Assembly: GCA_030684415.1 (NCBI GenBank)
Contig: JAUXNL010000122.1
Span: 1-14,834, forward strand
Length of the DNA stretch: 14,834 nt
Reading direction: 5' to 3'
From: Moraxellaceae bacterium
GTDB taxonomy: Bacteria; Pseudomonadota; Gammaproteobacteria; Pseudomonadales; Moraxellaceae
In this document: piece by piece, positions 1-7,511 of the stretch
How the letters are laid out: every line of letters starts with the position of its first letter
How positions within the stretch are numbered: position 1 is the stretch's first letter
Position numbers and translations under genes: made by a program
Notes under the pieces: generated by a model
Told to the model about the DNA's origin: nothing
What the model saw: only the letters and a program-made list of their open reading frames with translations
Databases searched by the model: none

Positions 1-2
1 TG

Positions 3-1814
3 GCCGACGGCGACGTATCCGGCTGGGCGCGGCAAGCGTCCGCGGATCATGGCGACATGGCGCTGGCGGTCACTCCCGCCGCCGACAGCGTCGTGCAGAT
101 CGTGGCCGGCACGGCAGAAGAGGCGTCCCTCCACGACGGGCTCGCACAATCCCCACCCGGCCGCTACCGCATTGCCATCGCGCCTGCGCTGGCCAGCGCC
201 ACACAAGTGCCGCCACCTGAAGCGCATCTGCCGCGCGAATCCGTGCCGGTGCCCGACCGCTGGCGCATCATGCAGGCGCTGGATTTCCGCTTCCCGTTCT
301 ACGACCCCTACAACCAGAACGTGCTCAAAGGCGATCTGCCGATTGCGCCCGACGCCGCACCGGGCTGGTTTTTCAGCCTCGGGCTGATTGCCGACACCAC
401 CTATGAAATGCGCCGGCTGCCCATCCCGATTGCGCCACAAACCTCAACGCAGCCCGGTACCACCGACATTTTCGGCAGCGGCGATCAATCCACGTTTGTC
501 GAAAACTTCATCGTCAATCTCGGCCTGACCAAGGGCAACACCACCTTCAAGCCGCCCGACTACGAATTCCGCTTTGTGCCGGTGTTCAATTTCAACCGCT
601 CGGAAGTCGAAGAACAGCGTGCGCTGTTCATCGACGCGCGCCGTGGCACCACACGTACCGAAGGCTTTACCGGCATACAGGAACTGTTTGCCGACGTGCA
701 CTTGCGCAATGTCTCCGACCGCTACGACTTCGACAGCCTGCGCGTCGGCATCCAGCCCATGCAGGCAGATTTCCGTGGTTTCCTGTTCCAGGACAACGCG
801 CTCGGCGTGCGCCTGTTCGGCACGCGCGACAATAATCACTGGCAATACAACCTGGGCTGGATGCGCCGTCTGGAAAAAGACACCAACAGCGGCCTTAACG
901 ATCTGGGCCAGCGCCCGCGTGACGACGATGTGTTTTTCTTCAATGTGTACCGTCAGGATTTCCCGCGCGTGGGCTTTACCAGCCAGTTCGCCCTGCTGCA
1001 TAACCGCAATGGCGAGGCCGGCCCGGACTACTACGACGACAATGGCTTTCTGGTGCGCCCGGCGGTGCTCGGCGATGTGCGTCCGCACGACTATCAGGTG
1101 ACGTATCTCGGCTACAACGGCGATGGCCATTTCAATCGCTGGAACCTCACTGCCTCGGCCTATGCCGCGCTCGGCAAAGACGAACGCCATCCGCTGCCAC
1201 AGCGGGAGCAGTCCATCCGCGCGTTTTTTGCCGCTGGCGAGCTGTCGCGTGATTTCGACTGGATACGCCTGCGCAGCCATGCCCTGTATGCCTCGGGCGA
1301 CAAGAATCCGTTTGATGGCACCGCCAGCGGCTTCGATGCCATTCTGGAAAACCCGCAGTTTGCCGGTGCCGACACCAGCTTCTTCATGCGCCAGTCCGTG
1401 CCCTTGATTGGCGGCGGCGGTGTGGCGCTGTCCGGCCGCAACGGTCTGCTGCCGTCGCTGCGCTCATCAAAAGACAAAGGCCAGTCGAATTTCATCAATC
1501 CCGGGCTGACCCTGCTCGGTGCCGGTGCCGATTTCGACGTGCTGCCGACATTGCGCCTGCTTGGCAATCTTTCCTGGCTGCGCTTCAACGAAACCGCCGT
1601 GCTCGGCGTGCTGCGCAATCAGCAAGCGCCCGACAACGATCTGGGTATCGACGTGTCGGCCGGGCTGCAATTCCGCCCTTTGTACTCGCAAAACATTGTC
1701 ATCACCGGCTCGTTTGCCGCGCTGATCCCGGGCAAGGGATTGCGCGAGCTCTATGCCGATGAAAAAAGCGTGCCGCTGTACTCGGCACTGCTCAACGTAA
1801 TCCTGGCTTATTGA
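3..1814 (+). CDS. Outer-membrane beta-barrel (porin-like) protein of a cytochrome cluster, 5'-truncated by the window edge
   Basis: The frame is open to the window edge, so the true start lies upstream; the Met codon at 57 is probably internal. At least 603 residues are visible. After roughly 85 residues of uncertain, Ala/Pro-rich sequence, a long stretch from about the 'RWRIMQALDFRFPFYDPYN' segment alternates hydrophobic and polar residues with many Tyr, Phe, Asn, Asp and Gly, as in transmembrane beta-strands and turns. The chain ends '...LLNVILAY'; a terminal aromatic residue is the usual outer-membrane barrel (BAM) signature. No CXXCH motif is present. The size would suit a barrel of about 20-26 strands, similar in size to MtrB/PioB, but I see no clear homology to either. 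It lies 2 bases before a ten-haem cytochrome, so I infer it forms the outer-membrane channel or sheath of a porin-cytochrome complex. It could instead be an unrelated porin. The barrel call is fairly sure; the role is inference. Confidence 0.75.
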   Translation, partial: ADGDVSGWARQASADHGDMALAVTPAADSVVQIVAGTAEEASLHDGLAQSPPGRYRIAIAPALASATQVPPPEAHLPRESVPVPDRWRIMQALDFRFPFYDPYNQNVLKGDLPIAPDAAPGWFFSLGLIADTTYEMRRLPIPIAPQTSTQPGTTDIFGSGDQSTFVENFIVNLGLTKGNTTFKPPDYEFRFVPVFNFNRSEVEEQRALFIDARRGTTRTEGFTGIQELFADVHLRNVSDRYDFDSLRVGIQPMQADFRGFLFQDNALGVRLFGTRDNNHWQYNLGWMRRLEKDTNSGLNDLGQRPRDDDVFFFNVYRQDFPRVGFTSQFALLHNRNGEAGPDYYDDNGFLVRPAVLGDVRPHDYQVTYLGYNGDGHFNRWNLTASAYAALGKDERHPLPQREQSIRAFFAAGELSRDFDWIRLRSHALYASGDKNPFDGTASGFDAILENPQFAGADTSFFMRQSVPLIGGGGVALSGRNGLLPSLRSSKDKGQSNFINPGLTLLGAGADFDVLPTLRLLGNLSWLRFNETAVLGVLRNQQAPDNDLGIDVSAGLQFRPLYSQNIVITGSFAALIPGKGLRELYADEKSVPLYSALLNVILAY

Positions 1815-1816
1815 TC

Positions 1817-4800
1817 ATGATGAACAAGCAGCACGTCCTCATCCTCCTGCTCACCTTGCTGACACTTGGCGGCGCGGCCGTGGTGCACGCCTCCGGCTCT
1901 GGCGGCAAGAAGCCGACCGGCAGCCTGAAAGACATGGTCTTCGGCTCACAAGCCGAGCAACTGGAATTTGACGCGGCCAAAACCCGTGAAGACCTGCGGC
2001 GGCAAACGAAGATGGCGCCACCAGCCCCCGTGTCGCAAAGCGAAGCGGCAGCACTGAAAAAAACCGAAGGCTGCATGAGCTGCCACACCGCCACCGACAG
2101 CCACACCATGCATGCCAATCCCGGCGTGGTGCTGGGTTGCACCGACTGCCATGGCGGCAATGCCAACATCATCAAACCTTTGCGCGCCAACCCTACCGGC
2201 GAAGGTGCTGGCGCCTATCGCGATGCCATGAACGCGGCGCACATCCTGCCGAAAAACGAAGCCTTCTGGCGTTATCCTTCTTCGGCCAATCCGGTGTCGT
2301 CGTACACGAAGCTGAACGAAGAAAGCCCGGCCTATGTCCGCTTCATCAATCCCGGTGATTTGCGTGTGGCACGCGAATCCTGCGGCGCCTGCCATCAGGA
2401 CATCATCTACGCCACCGAGCGCAGCCTGATGTCGACGTCGGCCATGCTGTGGGGCGGGGCCGCGTACAACAACGGCATCCTGCCGTTCAAACGCTACATT
2501 CTCGGCGAGGCCTACACCACCGACAGCAAACCCGCGACCATTGTCGCGCCGGTGAAACCCACGCCGCTGATGCTGCAACAAGGCCTGCTGCCACAACTGG
2601 CGCCGCTGCCCGCTTGGGAAACCGCGCCACCGGCCGATGTGTTCCGCGTATTCGAAGGCGGTGGCCGCGTCATCAACAGCATTTTCCCGGAAATCGGCCT
2701 GCCCAATGTCACCGGCCTCTTGCAGCGCCTGGACGAACCGGGCCGCCCCGACATCAAGCAATCCAATCGTGGGCCGGGCACCGGCAATCGCATCGCGGTC
2801 CCGCTGATCAACATCACCAAGACTCGCCTGAACGATCCGCACCTGTGGTTTCTCGGCACCAACGAGCAGCCCGGCGATTACCGCTCCTCCGGCTGCACCG
2901 CCTGCCACACGATCTACGCCAACGACCGCGACCCGAAGCACAGCAGCGTTTACGCCAGCGCCGGCCACAGCGGCGAAACCCAGACCATCGACCCGACCAT
3001 TCCGCGTAACGAGCCCGGCCACCCGATCAAGCATGCGTTCACGCGCGCCATTCCCTCATCGCAGTGCATGACCTGCCATATGCACCAGCCCAATATTTTC
3101 GTGAACAGCTATTACGGCTACACCATGTGGGACTACGAGTCCGATGCCCCGCACATGTGGCCAGAAAAACAAAAGTACCCGACCGACAGTGAAGCGCGTG
3201 CCATTCTCGACCGTAATCCGGAAGAAGCCGCCATTCGCGGCAAGTGGAGCGATCCTGACTTCCTGAAAAATGTCTCCGCACTCAACCCGCAACTGGAAGA
3301 CACGCAGTTTGCCGACTACCACGGCCATGGCTGGAATTTCCGCGCCGTGTTCAAACGCAATCGCAAGGGTGCCCTGCTGGATGCCAAGGGCGCCATCGTG
3401 GCCGATGAAGACCCGGAAAAATTCAAGAAAGCCGTACACCTCTCATCCATCCACATGGACAAGGGCATGCAGTGCGTAGACTGCCACTTTGCCCAGGACA
3501 TGCATGGCAACGGCCACATTTACGGCGAAGTGGCCGCCGCCATCGAAATCGACTGCGTGGATTGCCACGGCTCGGCCACGAAATACCCGACACTGAAAAC
3601 CAGCGGCCCTGCCGCCAAACCGGGTGGCACGGATTTGTCGCTGCTGCGCACACAAGATGGCCGCAAGCGCTTCGAGTGGCGTGGCGGCAAGCTGTTCCAG
3701 CGCGCGGCCACCGACCCGGCCAAAGAATGGGAAATGTCGCTGGTGAAAGATTCGGTGAATACCGCCCACCCGGACTACAACCAGAAAGCCGCGCGCGCCA
3801 AATTGATGGCCGCCGGCACCGCCGGACAGGAAGGCGAATGGGGCGCCAGCGTCAAAGCGTTCGCGCACGACAACGACAAGATGACCTGCCAGACCTGCCA
3901 CACCTCATGGACCACGAGCTGCTCCGGCTGCCATCTGCCCATCCAGGCCAACTGGAAAACCGAACGTCATCACTACGAAGGTGGCGAAACCCGTAATTAC
4001 GCCAGCTACAACCCGCAGGTCGTGCGCGACGATGTGTTCATGCTCGGCATCCACGGCAAGGTGAAAGGCTCGCGCATCGCACCGGTGCGCTCCAGCTCGG
4101 CGCTCATCCTGTCGTCCACCAACAGCAACCGCGAACGCATCTATATCCAGCAGCCGCCGGTTGCGGCCAGCGGCTTTTCCTCGCAGGCATTTGCGCCACA
4201 CTTTGCGCATACCGAACGCAAGGAAGAAACCAAAACCTGCAGCGACTGCCATATCTCCAGCAAGAACGACAACAACGCCATCATGGCGCAACTGCTGCTG
4301 CAGGGAACAAACTTCGTCAACTTTGTCGGCTTCAATGCCTGGCTGGGCGAAGCCGGCCACGTCGAAGCCGTGCAGGTGACGGAATGGGATGAGCCGCAGG
4401 CGGTCATCGGCAGTTACCTGCAACGCTATGCCTACCCCGACTGGTTCATCAATCACCAGAACCAACAGCAGGAACTGCAAATCGCGCACCAGCACAACGC
4501 CGCTGGCGCGGTGGGCTGCATGCAGTTGCGTGGGGAATATCTCTTCGCGGCAGAAAGTAGCGGCGGCATGCGCGTTTACGATGTGGCGAGCATTGCCAAC
4601 AAAGGCGTGGCCCAGCGCATCATCACCGCGCCATATTCGCCTCTCGGCCAGCAAAATCATATCGCCTCGGCGAACGCGACCTGCGTGGCCTTGCCCACCA
4701 ATCAGCCGATTGCACCACTGCGCAATCAGGGCGACCTCATGCGCATCACCAATGAGGAGCAGCCCTTCCACCCGATCTACAGCTACGCCGCGATTACCGA

Positions 4801-5890
4801 CGCCAAAGAAGGCCTGATCCTCACCAATGTGGATACGCTGGCCGATGGCGACGCGCGCAACAATTTCCTCAAGCGCGCGGTCACCTGGAATCCGGGCGGC
4901 ATTCTGACGGGCGCTCGCCACGTCACGCTCGGCGGCCGCTATGCCTATGTGGCCGCACGTGCGGGCCTGGTGATTGTCGACCTCGACGATCCGCTCAAGC
5001 CGCGCCATGTCACCACCATCGCACTGGACGACGTGCGCGCCTCGGCGCTGCAATTCCGCTATCTCTTCGTCACCACCAAGGCCGGCCTGCAAGTGATTGA
5101 TGTCACGCGCATGGACCAGCCGGTGCTTCTGTCCGGTAAAGTGGCGTTGAAAGATGCACAGCGCGTGTATGTGGCACGCACCTATGCCTATGTGGCGGCC
5201 GGCAGTGAAGGCCTGGTGATTGTCGATGTGGAAAAGCCGGAGGCGCCGTTCATTTATCAACGATTCACCGCCGACGGCAAACTCGATGATGCCCGCGATG
5301 TGATTGTCGGCAGCACCAATGCCTCGCTGTTTGCTTATGTGGCGGATGGCAAGAACGGCCTGAAGGTCTTGCAGCTCACTGCGCCCGACACTCAACCGCG
5401 CTTTTACGGATTTTCGCCAGAGCCCAAGCCGCAGTTGATTGCCTGGCGGCGCACGGCTTCGCCGGCGCTGTCCTTGTCGAAGGGGCTTGACCGTGATCGT
5501 GCGGTGGATGAAACCGGCGGCCAGATTGCCGTGTTCGGCCGCATCGGCTCACGCCCGTTCAGCCTGCTGGAAATGGCCAAACTGTATTTGCGTCAGGACG
5601 GCTCGGTGTGGACCGTGACGGATGAGGCGGCGGCATCTACTGCCGGTGCCCGGCCCACCTCCAACTCGGCTGTTTCCACTCGCGACAAAGCCGCCAACGA
5701 CATATCCGCCGCCGGCAGCTCAGCCGCTAAACCCGCAGCCAAATCCGTCGCCAAGCCTGAAACCCGGCCAACCACGAATGCTGCAGTGAAGTCGGCTGCA
5801 AAACCTGTCAGCACCGGCAATGCGGCGCCGCCGCGTCAGCCGACAACATCCCGTACACCCGCCAGCCCATCCGCTCCCGAAGGCCCGTGA
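1817..5890 (+). CDS. Secreted ten-haem c-type cytochrome with C-terminal LVIVD-repeat propeller
   Basis: A 1357-residue protein if started at the ATG at 1817 (ATG at 1820 is equally possible). A TTG at 1811 overlaps the previous stop. No clear Shine-Dalgarno is seen, so translational coupling is likely. Residues 1-27 form a Sec signal peptide with a probable cut after 'VVHA'; there is no lipobox. Ten CXXCH motifs start at about residues 86, 108, 189, 360, 417, 553, 580, 691, 702 and 808. From about residue 905 to 1190 there are repeats of the type 'YAYVA..GLVIVDV' (clearest at about 1040, 1081, 1121 and 1170), matching the LVIVD family of propeller-forming repeats. Cys901 and Cys956 lie outside haem motifs and could form a disulfide. 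The last 85 or so residues are an Ala/Lys/Pro/Ser/Thr-rich disordered tail. The haems are spread over about 730 residues, so it is not a compact MtrA-type cytochrome. Likely periplasmic or cell-surface electron carrier; the partner or substrate is unknown. Confidence 0.9.
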   Translation: MMNKQHVLILLLTLLTLGGAAVVHASGSGGKKPTGSLKDMVFGSQAEQLEFDAAKTREDLRRQTKMAPPAPVSQSEAAALKKTEGCMSCHTATDSHTMHANPGVVLGCTDCHGGNANIIKPLRANPTGEGAGAYRDAMNAAHILPKNEAFWRYPSSANPVSSYTKLNEESPAYVRFINPGDLRVARESCGACHQDIIYATERSLMSTSAMLWGGAAYNNGILPFKRYILGEAYTTDSKPATIVAPVKPTPLMLQQGLLPQLAPLPAWETAPPADVFRVFEGGGRVINSIFPEIGLPNVTGLLQRLDEPGRPDIKQSNRGPGTGNRIAVPLINITKTRLNDPHLWFLGTNEQPGDYRSSGCTACHTIYANDRDPKHSSVYASAGHSGETQTIDPTIPRNEPGHPIKHAFTRAIPSSQCMTCHMHQPNIFVNSYYGYTMWDYESDAPHMWPEKQKYPTDSEARAILDRNPEEAAIRGKWSDPDFLKNVSALNPQLEDTQFADYHGHGWNFRAVFKRNRKGALLDAKGAIVADEDPEKFKKAVHLSSIHMDKGMQCVDCHFAQDMHGNGHIYGEVAAAIEIDCVDCHGSATKYPTLKTSGPAAKPGGTDLSLLRTQDGRKRFEWRGGKLFQRAATDPAKEWEMSLVKDSVNTAHPDYNQKAARAKLMAAGTAGQEGEWGASVKAFAHDNDKMTCQTCHTSWTTSCSGCHLPIQANWKTERHHYEGGETRNYASYNPQVVRDDVFMLGIHGKVKGSRIAPVRSSSALILSSTNSNRERIYIQQPPVAASGFSSQAFAPHFAHTERKEETKTCSDCHISSKNDNNAIMAQLLLQGTNFVNFVGFNAWLGEAGHVEAVQVTEWDEPQAVIGSYLQRYAYPDWFINHQNQQQELQIAHQHNAAGAVGCMQLRGEYLFAAESSGGMRVYDVASIANKGVAQRIITAPYSPLGQQNHIASANATCVALPTNQPIAPLRNQGDLMRITNEEQPFHPIYSYAAITDAKEGLILTNVDTLADGDARNNFLKRAVTWNPGGILTGARHVTLGGRYAYVAARAGLVIVDLDDPLKPRHVTTIALDDVRASALQFRYLFVTTKAGLQVIDVTRMDQPVLLSGKVALKDAQRVYVARTYAYVAAGSEGLVIVDVEKPEAPFIYQRFTADGKLDDARDVIVGSTNASLFAYVADGKNGLKVLQLTAPDTQPRFYGFSPEPKPQLIAWRRTASPALSLSKGLDRDRAVDETGGQIAVFGRIGSRPFSLLEMAKLYLRQDGSVWTVTDEAAASTAGARPTSNSAVSTRDKAANDISAAGSSAAKPAAKSVAKPETRPTTNAAVKSAAKPVSTGNAAPPRQPTTSRTPASPSAPEGP
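5455..5490 (+). repeat. Possible relic of a short palindromic dispersed repeat inside the cytochrome gene
   Basis: The bases encode 'ASPALSLSKG' in frame between the LVIVD region and the last conserved stretch of the ten-haem cytochrome. The DNA contains 'TTCGCCGGCGCTGTCC' followed by 'TTGTCGAAGGG'. This resembles a short dispersed element, often seen in proteobacterial genomes, whose translation gives '..LSLSKG' or '..PELVEG' peptides (my recollection, not a database search). Only one arm is clear here. The insertion keeps the frame. It may be chance. Confidence 0.35.
5879..5883 (+). promoter_or_regulatory. Shine-Dalgarno (GAAGG) deciding the start of the five-haem cytochrome
   Basis: GAAGG lies 6 bases before the ATG at 5890, within the last codons of the ten-haem cytochrome. 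It favours ATG 5890 over the GTG at 5887 and over the internal ATG at 5941, which has no comparable site. The arrangement TGATG (stop and start sharing one base) also points to translational coupling. Confidence 0.6.
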
Positions 5891-7506
5891 TGAACACCAC
5901 TCGCACCCTGCCAGCCTCATCTCTGCACCCGCTGCTCATCATGCGGGTGCAGCGGCTGCTTTTGTCGATGACGGCTCTGCCGAAGACCGCCCTGCTGCTG
6001 GCCCTGTCGGCCACCGTGCTGACGTCCGCGTTACCGGCAATGGCACGCGCAGCTACGCCCACCCTCCAAAGCGCTGCACACCAAAGTACGGCCCCCAAAA
6101 GCCCAACCACAAAAAGCACTACGCCGCAAAGCGCGTCAGCCAAGAATTCGGCAGAAAAAGGCCCAGCAGAAAAAAGCTCAGGCACAAAAGGCACCGCGCT
6201 CAAAGTCGCGCCGCCCCACACACTCATGCCCCAAGACGCCATGCACAAAAGCCTTGGGGTCGTGAACTGCGCCTCCAGCATGTGCCACGGTGCCACCGCA
6301 CCGTGGAAAGGCTCGCGCATCCTGCAAAACGAATATTCCACCTGGCTGCGCTTCGACAAACACGCCAATGCCTACAACCTGCTGCTCAACGATGAGTCGC
6401 GGCGCATGGCCAAAAAGCTCGGGCTGGCCAAGCCTGCGCACGAAGAAAAAATCTGTCTCGACTGCCACGCCCACAATCCGCCAGAACAGAATCGCGGCGA
6501 GCGCTTTGCGTTGAGCGATGGTGTTTCTTGCGAGGCCTGCCACGGCCCGGCCGAACATTGGATCAAAAGCCACACCGATGCCGCCACCACGCATGTGCAA
6601 AATATCCAGAACGGTCTTTATCCCACCAGCCAGCCGGTGCCGATGGCCAAGCTCTGTCTGTCCTGCCATTTCGGCAACGACAAAAAGCTCGTGACCCACC
6701 GCCTGATGGGCGCGGGCCATCCGCGCCTGATGTTCGACCTCGATACATTTGCCAACTTCCAGCCGCCGCACTACGCCATCGACAAAGACTGGCAAGCGCG
6801 CAAAGGCGAGTTTGACGGTGTGCGGCTGTGGGCCATCGGCCAGGCTGTGGCGGTGCAATCACTGCTGACAACGCTGGCCGACCCGGTGCAAGGCCGTGAC
6901 GGGCTTTTCCCGGAGTTGGTGGTCTTCGATTGCCACGCCTGCCATCACCCGATGTCCGACAAACGCTGGCAGCCACGCCAAGGCATCGGCCCCGGCCGCA
7001 TCCGCCTGAACGACGCCAATCTGCTGATGCTGCGCACGATCGTGAAAATCGTGAGCCCGGCCGATGCTCCCGCATTCAGCGCGCAAATCCTCAGCCTGCA
7101 CAAAGCCATTGCCGGCGAAAGCCCGGGCGCTGATGCGCTGGCCGAGGCCAAAAAGCTGTCACGTCTGATCGACCGGCAAATTCCCTTGTTCGAGGCCCGC
7201 CGCTTCGACACAGGCGATGTCACGCGCATTCTTCGCCAACTGATTGACGAGGGGATGGCGGATGGCTATACCGACTACGCTGGCGCCGAGCAGGCCTTCA
7301 TGGCCATTTCCGGTGTTGCCAACCACTGGCAAAAGTCCGGCGCCCTCAGCCCGGCCACGGCGCGACAGTTCCGCCACCATCTGGATACCTTGCGCCAGAC
7401 CCTGGCAAATGACGAAAAATACAGCCCGGCCGCTTTCAAAGCCGAACTGCAAAAGCTGCGTCAACTGATCGGCACCCCACCGCCGCCCGCCACAGGCAGG
7501 AGCTGA
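5890..7506 (+). CDS. Secreted five-haem c-type cytochrome (cytochrome c554-like)
   Basis: A 538-residue protein whose ATG shares one base with the stop of the ten-haem cytochrome. The N-terminus is long: the hydrophobic core of the signal peptide falls at about residues 33-50, with a likely cut after 'AMARA' near residue 55; a later start at 5941 would give a more usual signal peptide. Residues 56-105 are a low-complexity Ser/Thr/Lys/Pro/Ala linker. Haem sites start at about Cys127 (CASSMCH, a CX4CH spacing), Cys189, Cys214, Cys256 and Cys348 (CHACH followed by another His). His residues such as those in 'GAGHPRLMFDLDTF' could be distal ligands. The last 170 or so residues have no haem and look helical. 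The arrangement resembles cytochrome c554-type multihaem proteins. It probably carries electrons in the periplasm between the barrel/ten-haem unit and an inner-membrane or soluble partner. The cytochrome call is firm; the exact family and partners are inferred. Confidence 0.87.
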   Translation: MNTTRTLPASSLHPLLIMRVQRLLLSMTALPKTALLLALSATVLTSALPAMARAATPTLQSAAHQSTAPKSPTTKSTTPQSASAKNSAEKGPAEKSSGTKGTALKVAPPHTLMPQDAMHKSLGVVNCASSMCHGATAPWKGSRILQNEYSTWLRFDKHANAYNLLLNDESRRMAKKLGLAKPAHEEKICLDCHAHNPPEQNRGERFALSDGVSCEACHGPAEHWIKSHTDAATTHVQNIQNGLYPTSQPVPMAKLCLSCHFGNDKKLVTHRLMGAGHPRLMFDLDTFANFQPPHYAIDKDWQARKGEFDGVRLWAIGQAVAVQSLLTTLADPVQGRDGLFPELVVFDCHACHHPMSDKRWQPRQGIGPGRIRLNDANLLMLRTIVKIVSPADAPAFSAQILSLHKAIAGESPGADALAEAKKLSRLIDRQIPLFEARRFDTGDVTRILRQLIDEGMADGYTDYAGAEQAFMAISGVANHWQKSGALSPATARQFRHHLDTLRQTLANDEKYSPAAFKAELQKLRQLIGTPPPPATGRS

Positions 7507-7511
7507 ACGCC

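Noticed and set aside
4517..4684. Two further cysteine codons in the ten-haem cytochrome as possible extra haem sites
   Set aside because: They read 'GCMQL' and 'TCVAL', without a second Cys or the following His, so they are not haem-attachment motifs.
3905..5395. 496-codon open frame on the - strand opposite the ten-haem cytochrome
   Set aside because: A shadow of GC-rich codon use. Its translation is Ala/Gly/Val/His-rich without recognisable domains, whereas the + strand holds CXXCH and LVIVD motifs.
1817..5890. Assignment as MtrC, OmcA or MtrA
   Set aside because: It has ten haems but no lipobox, twice the length of MtrC, an LVIVD region, and haems too widely spread for MtrA.
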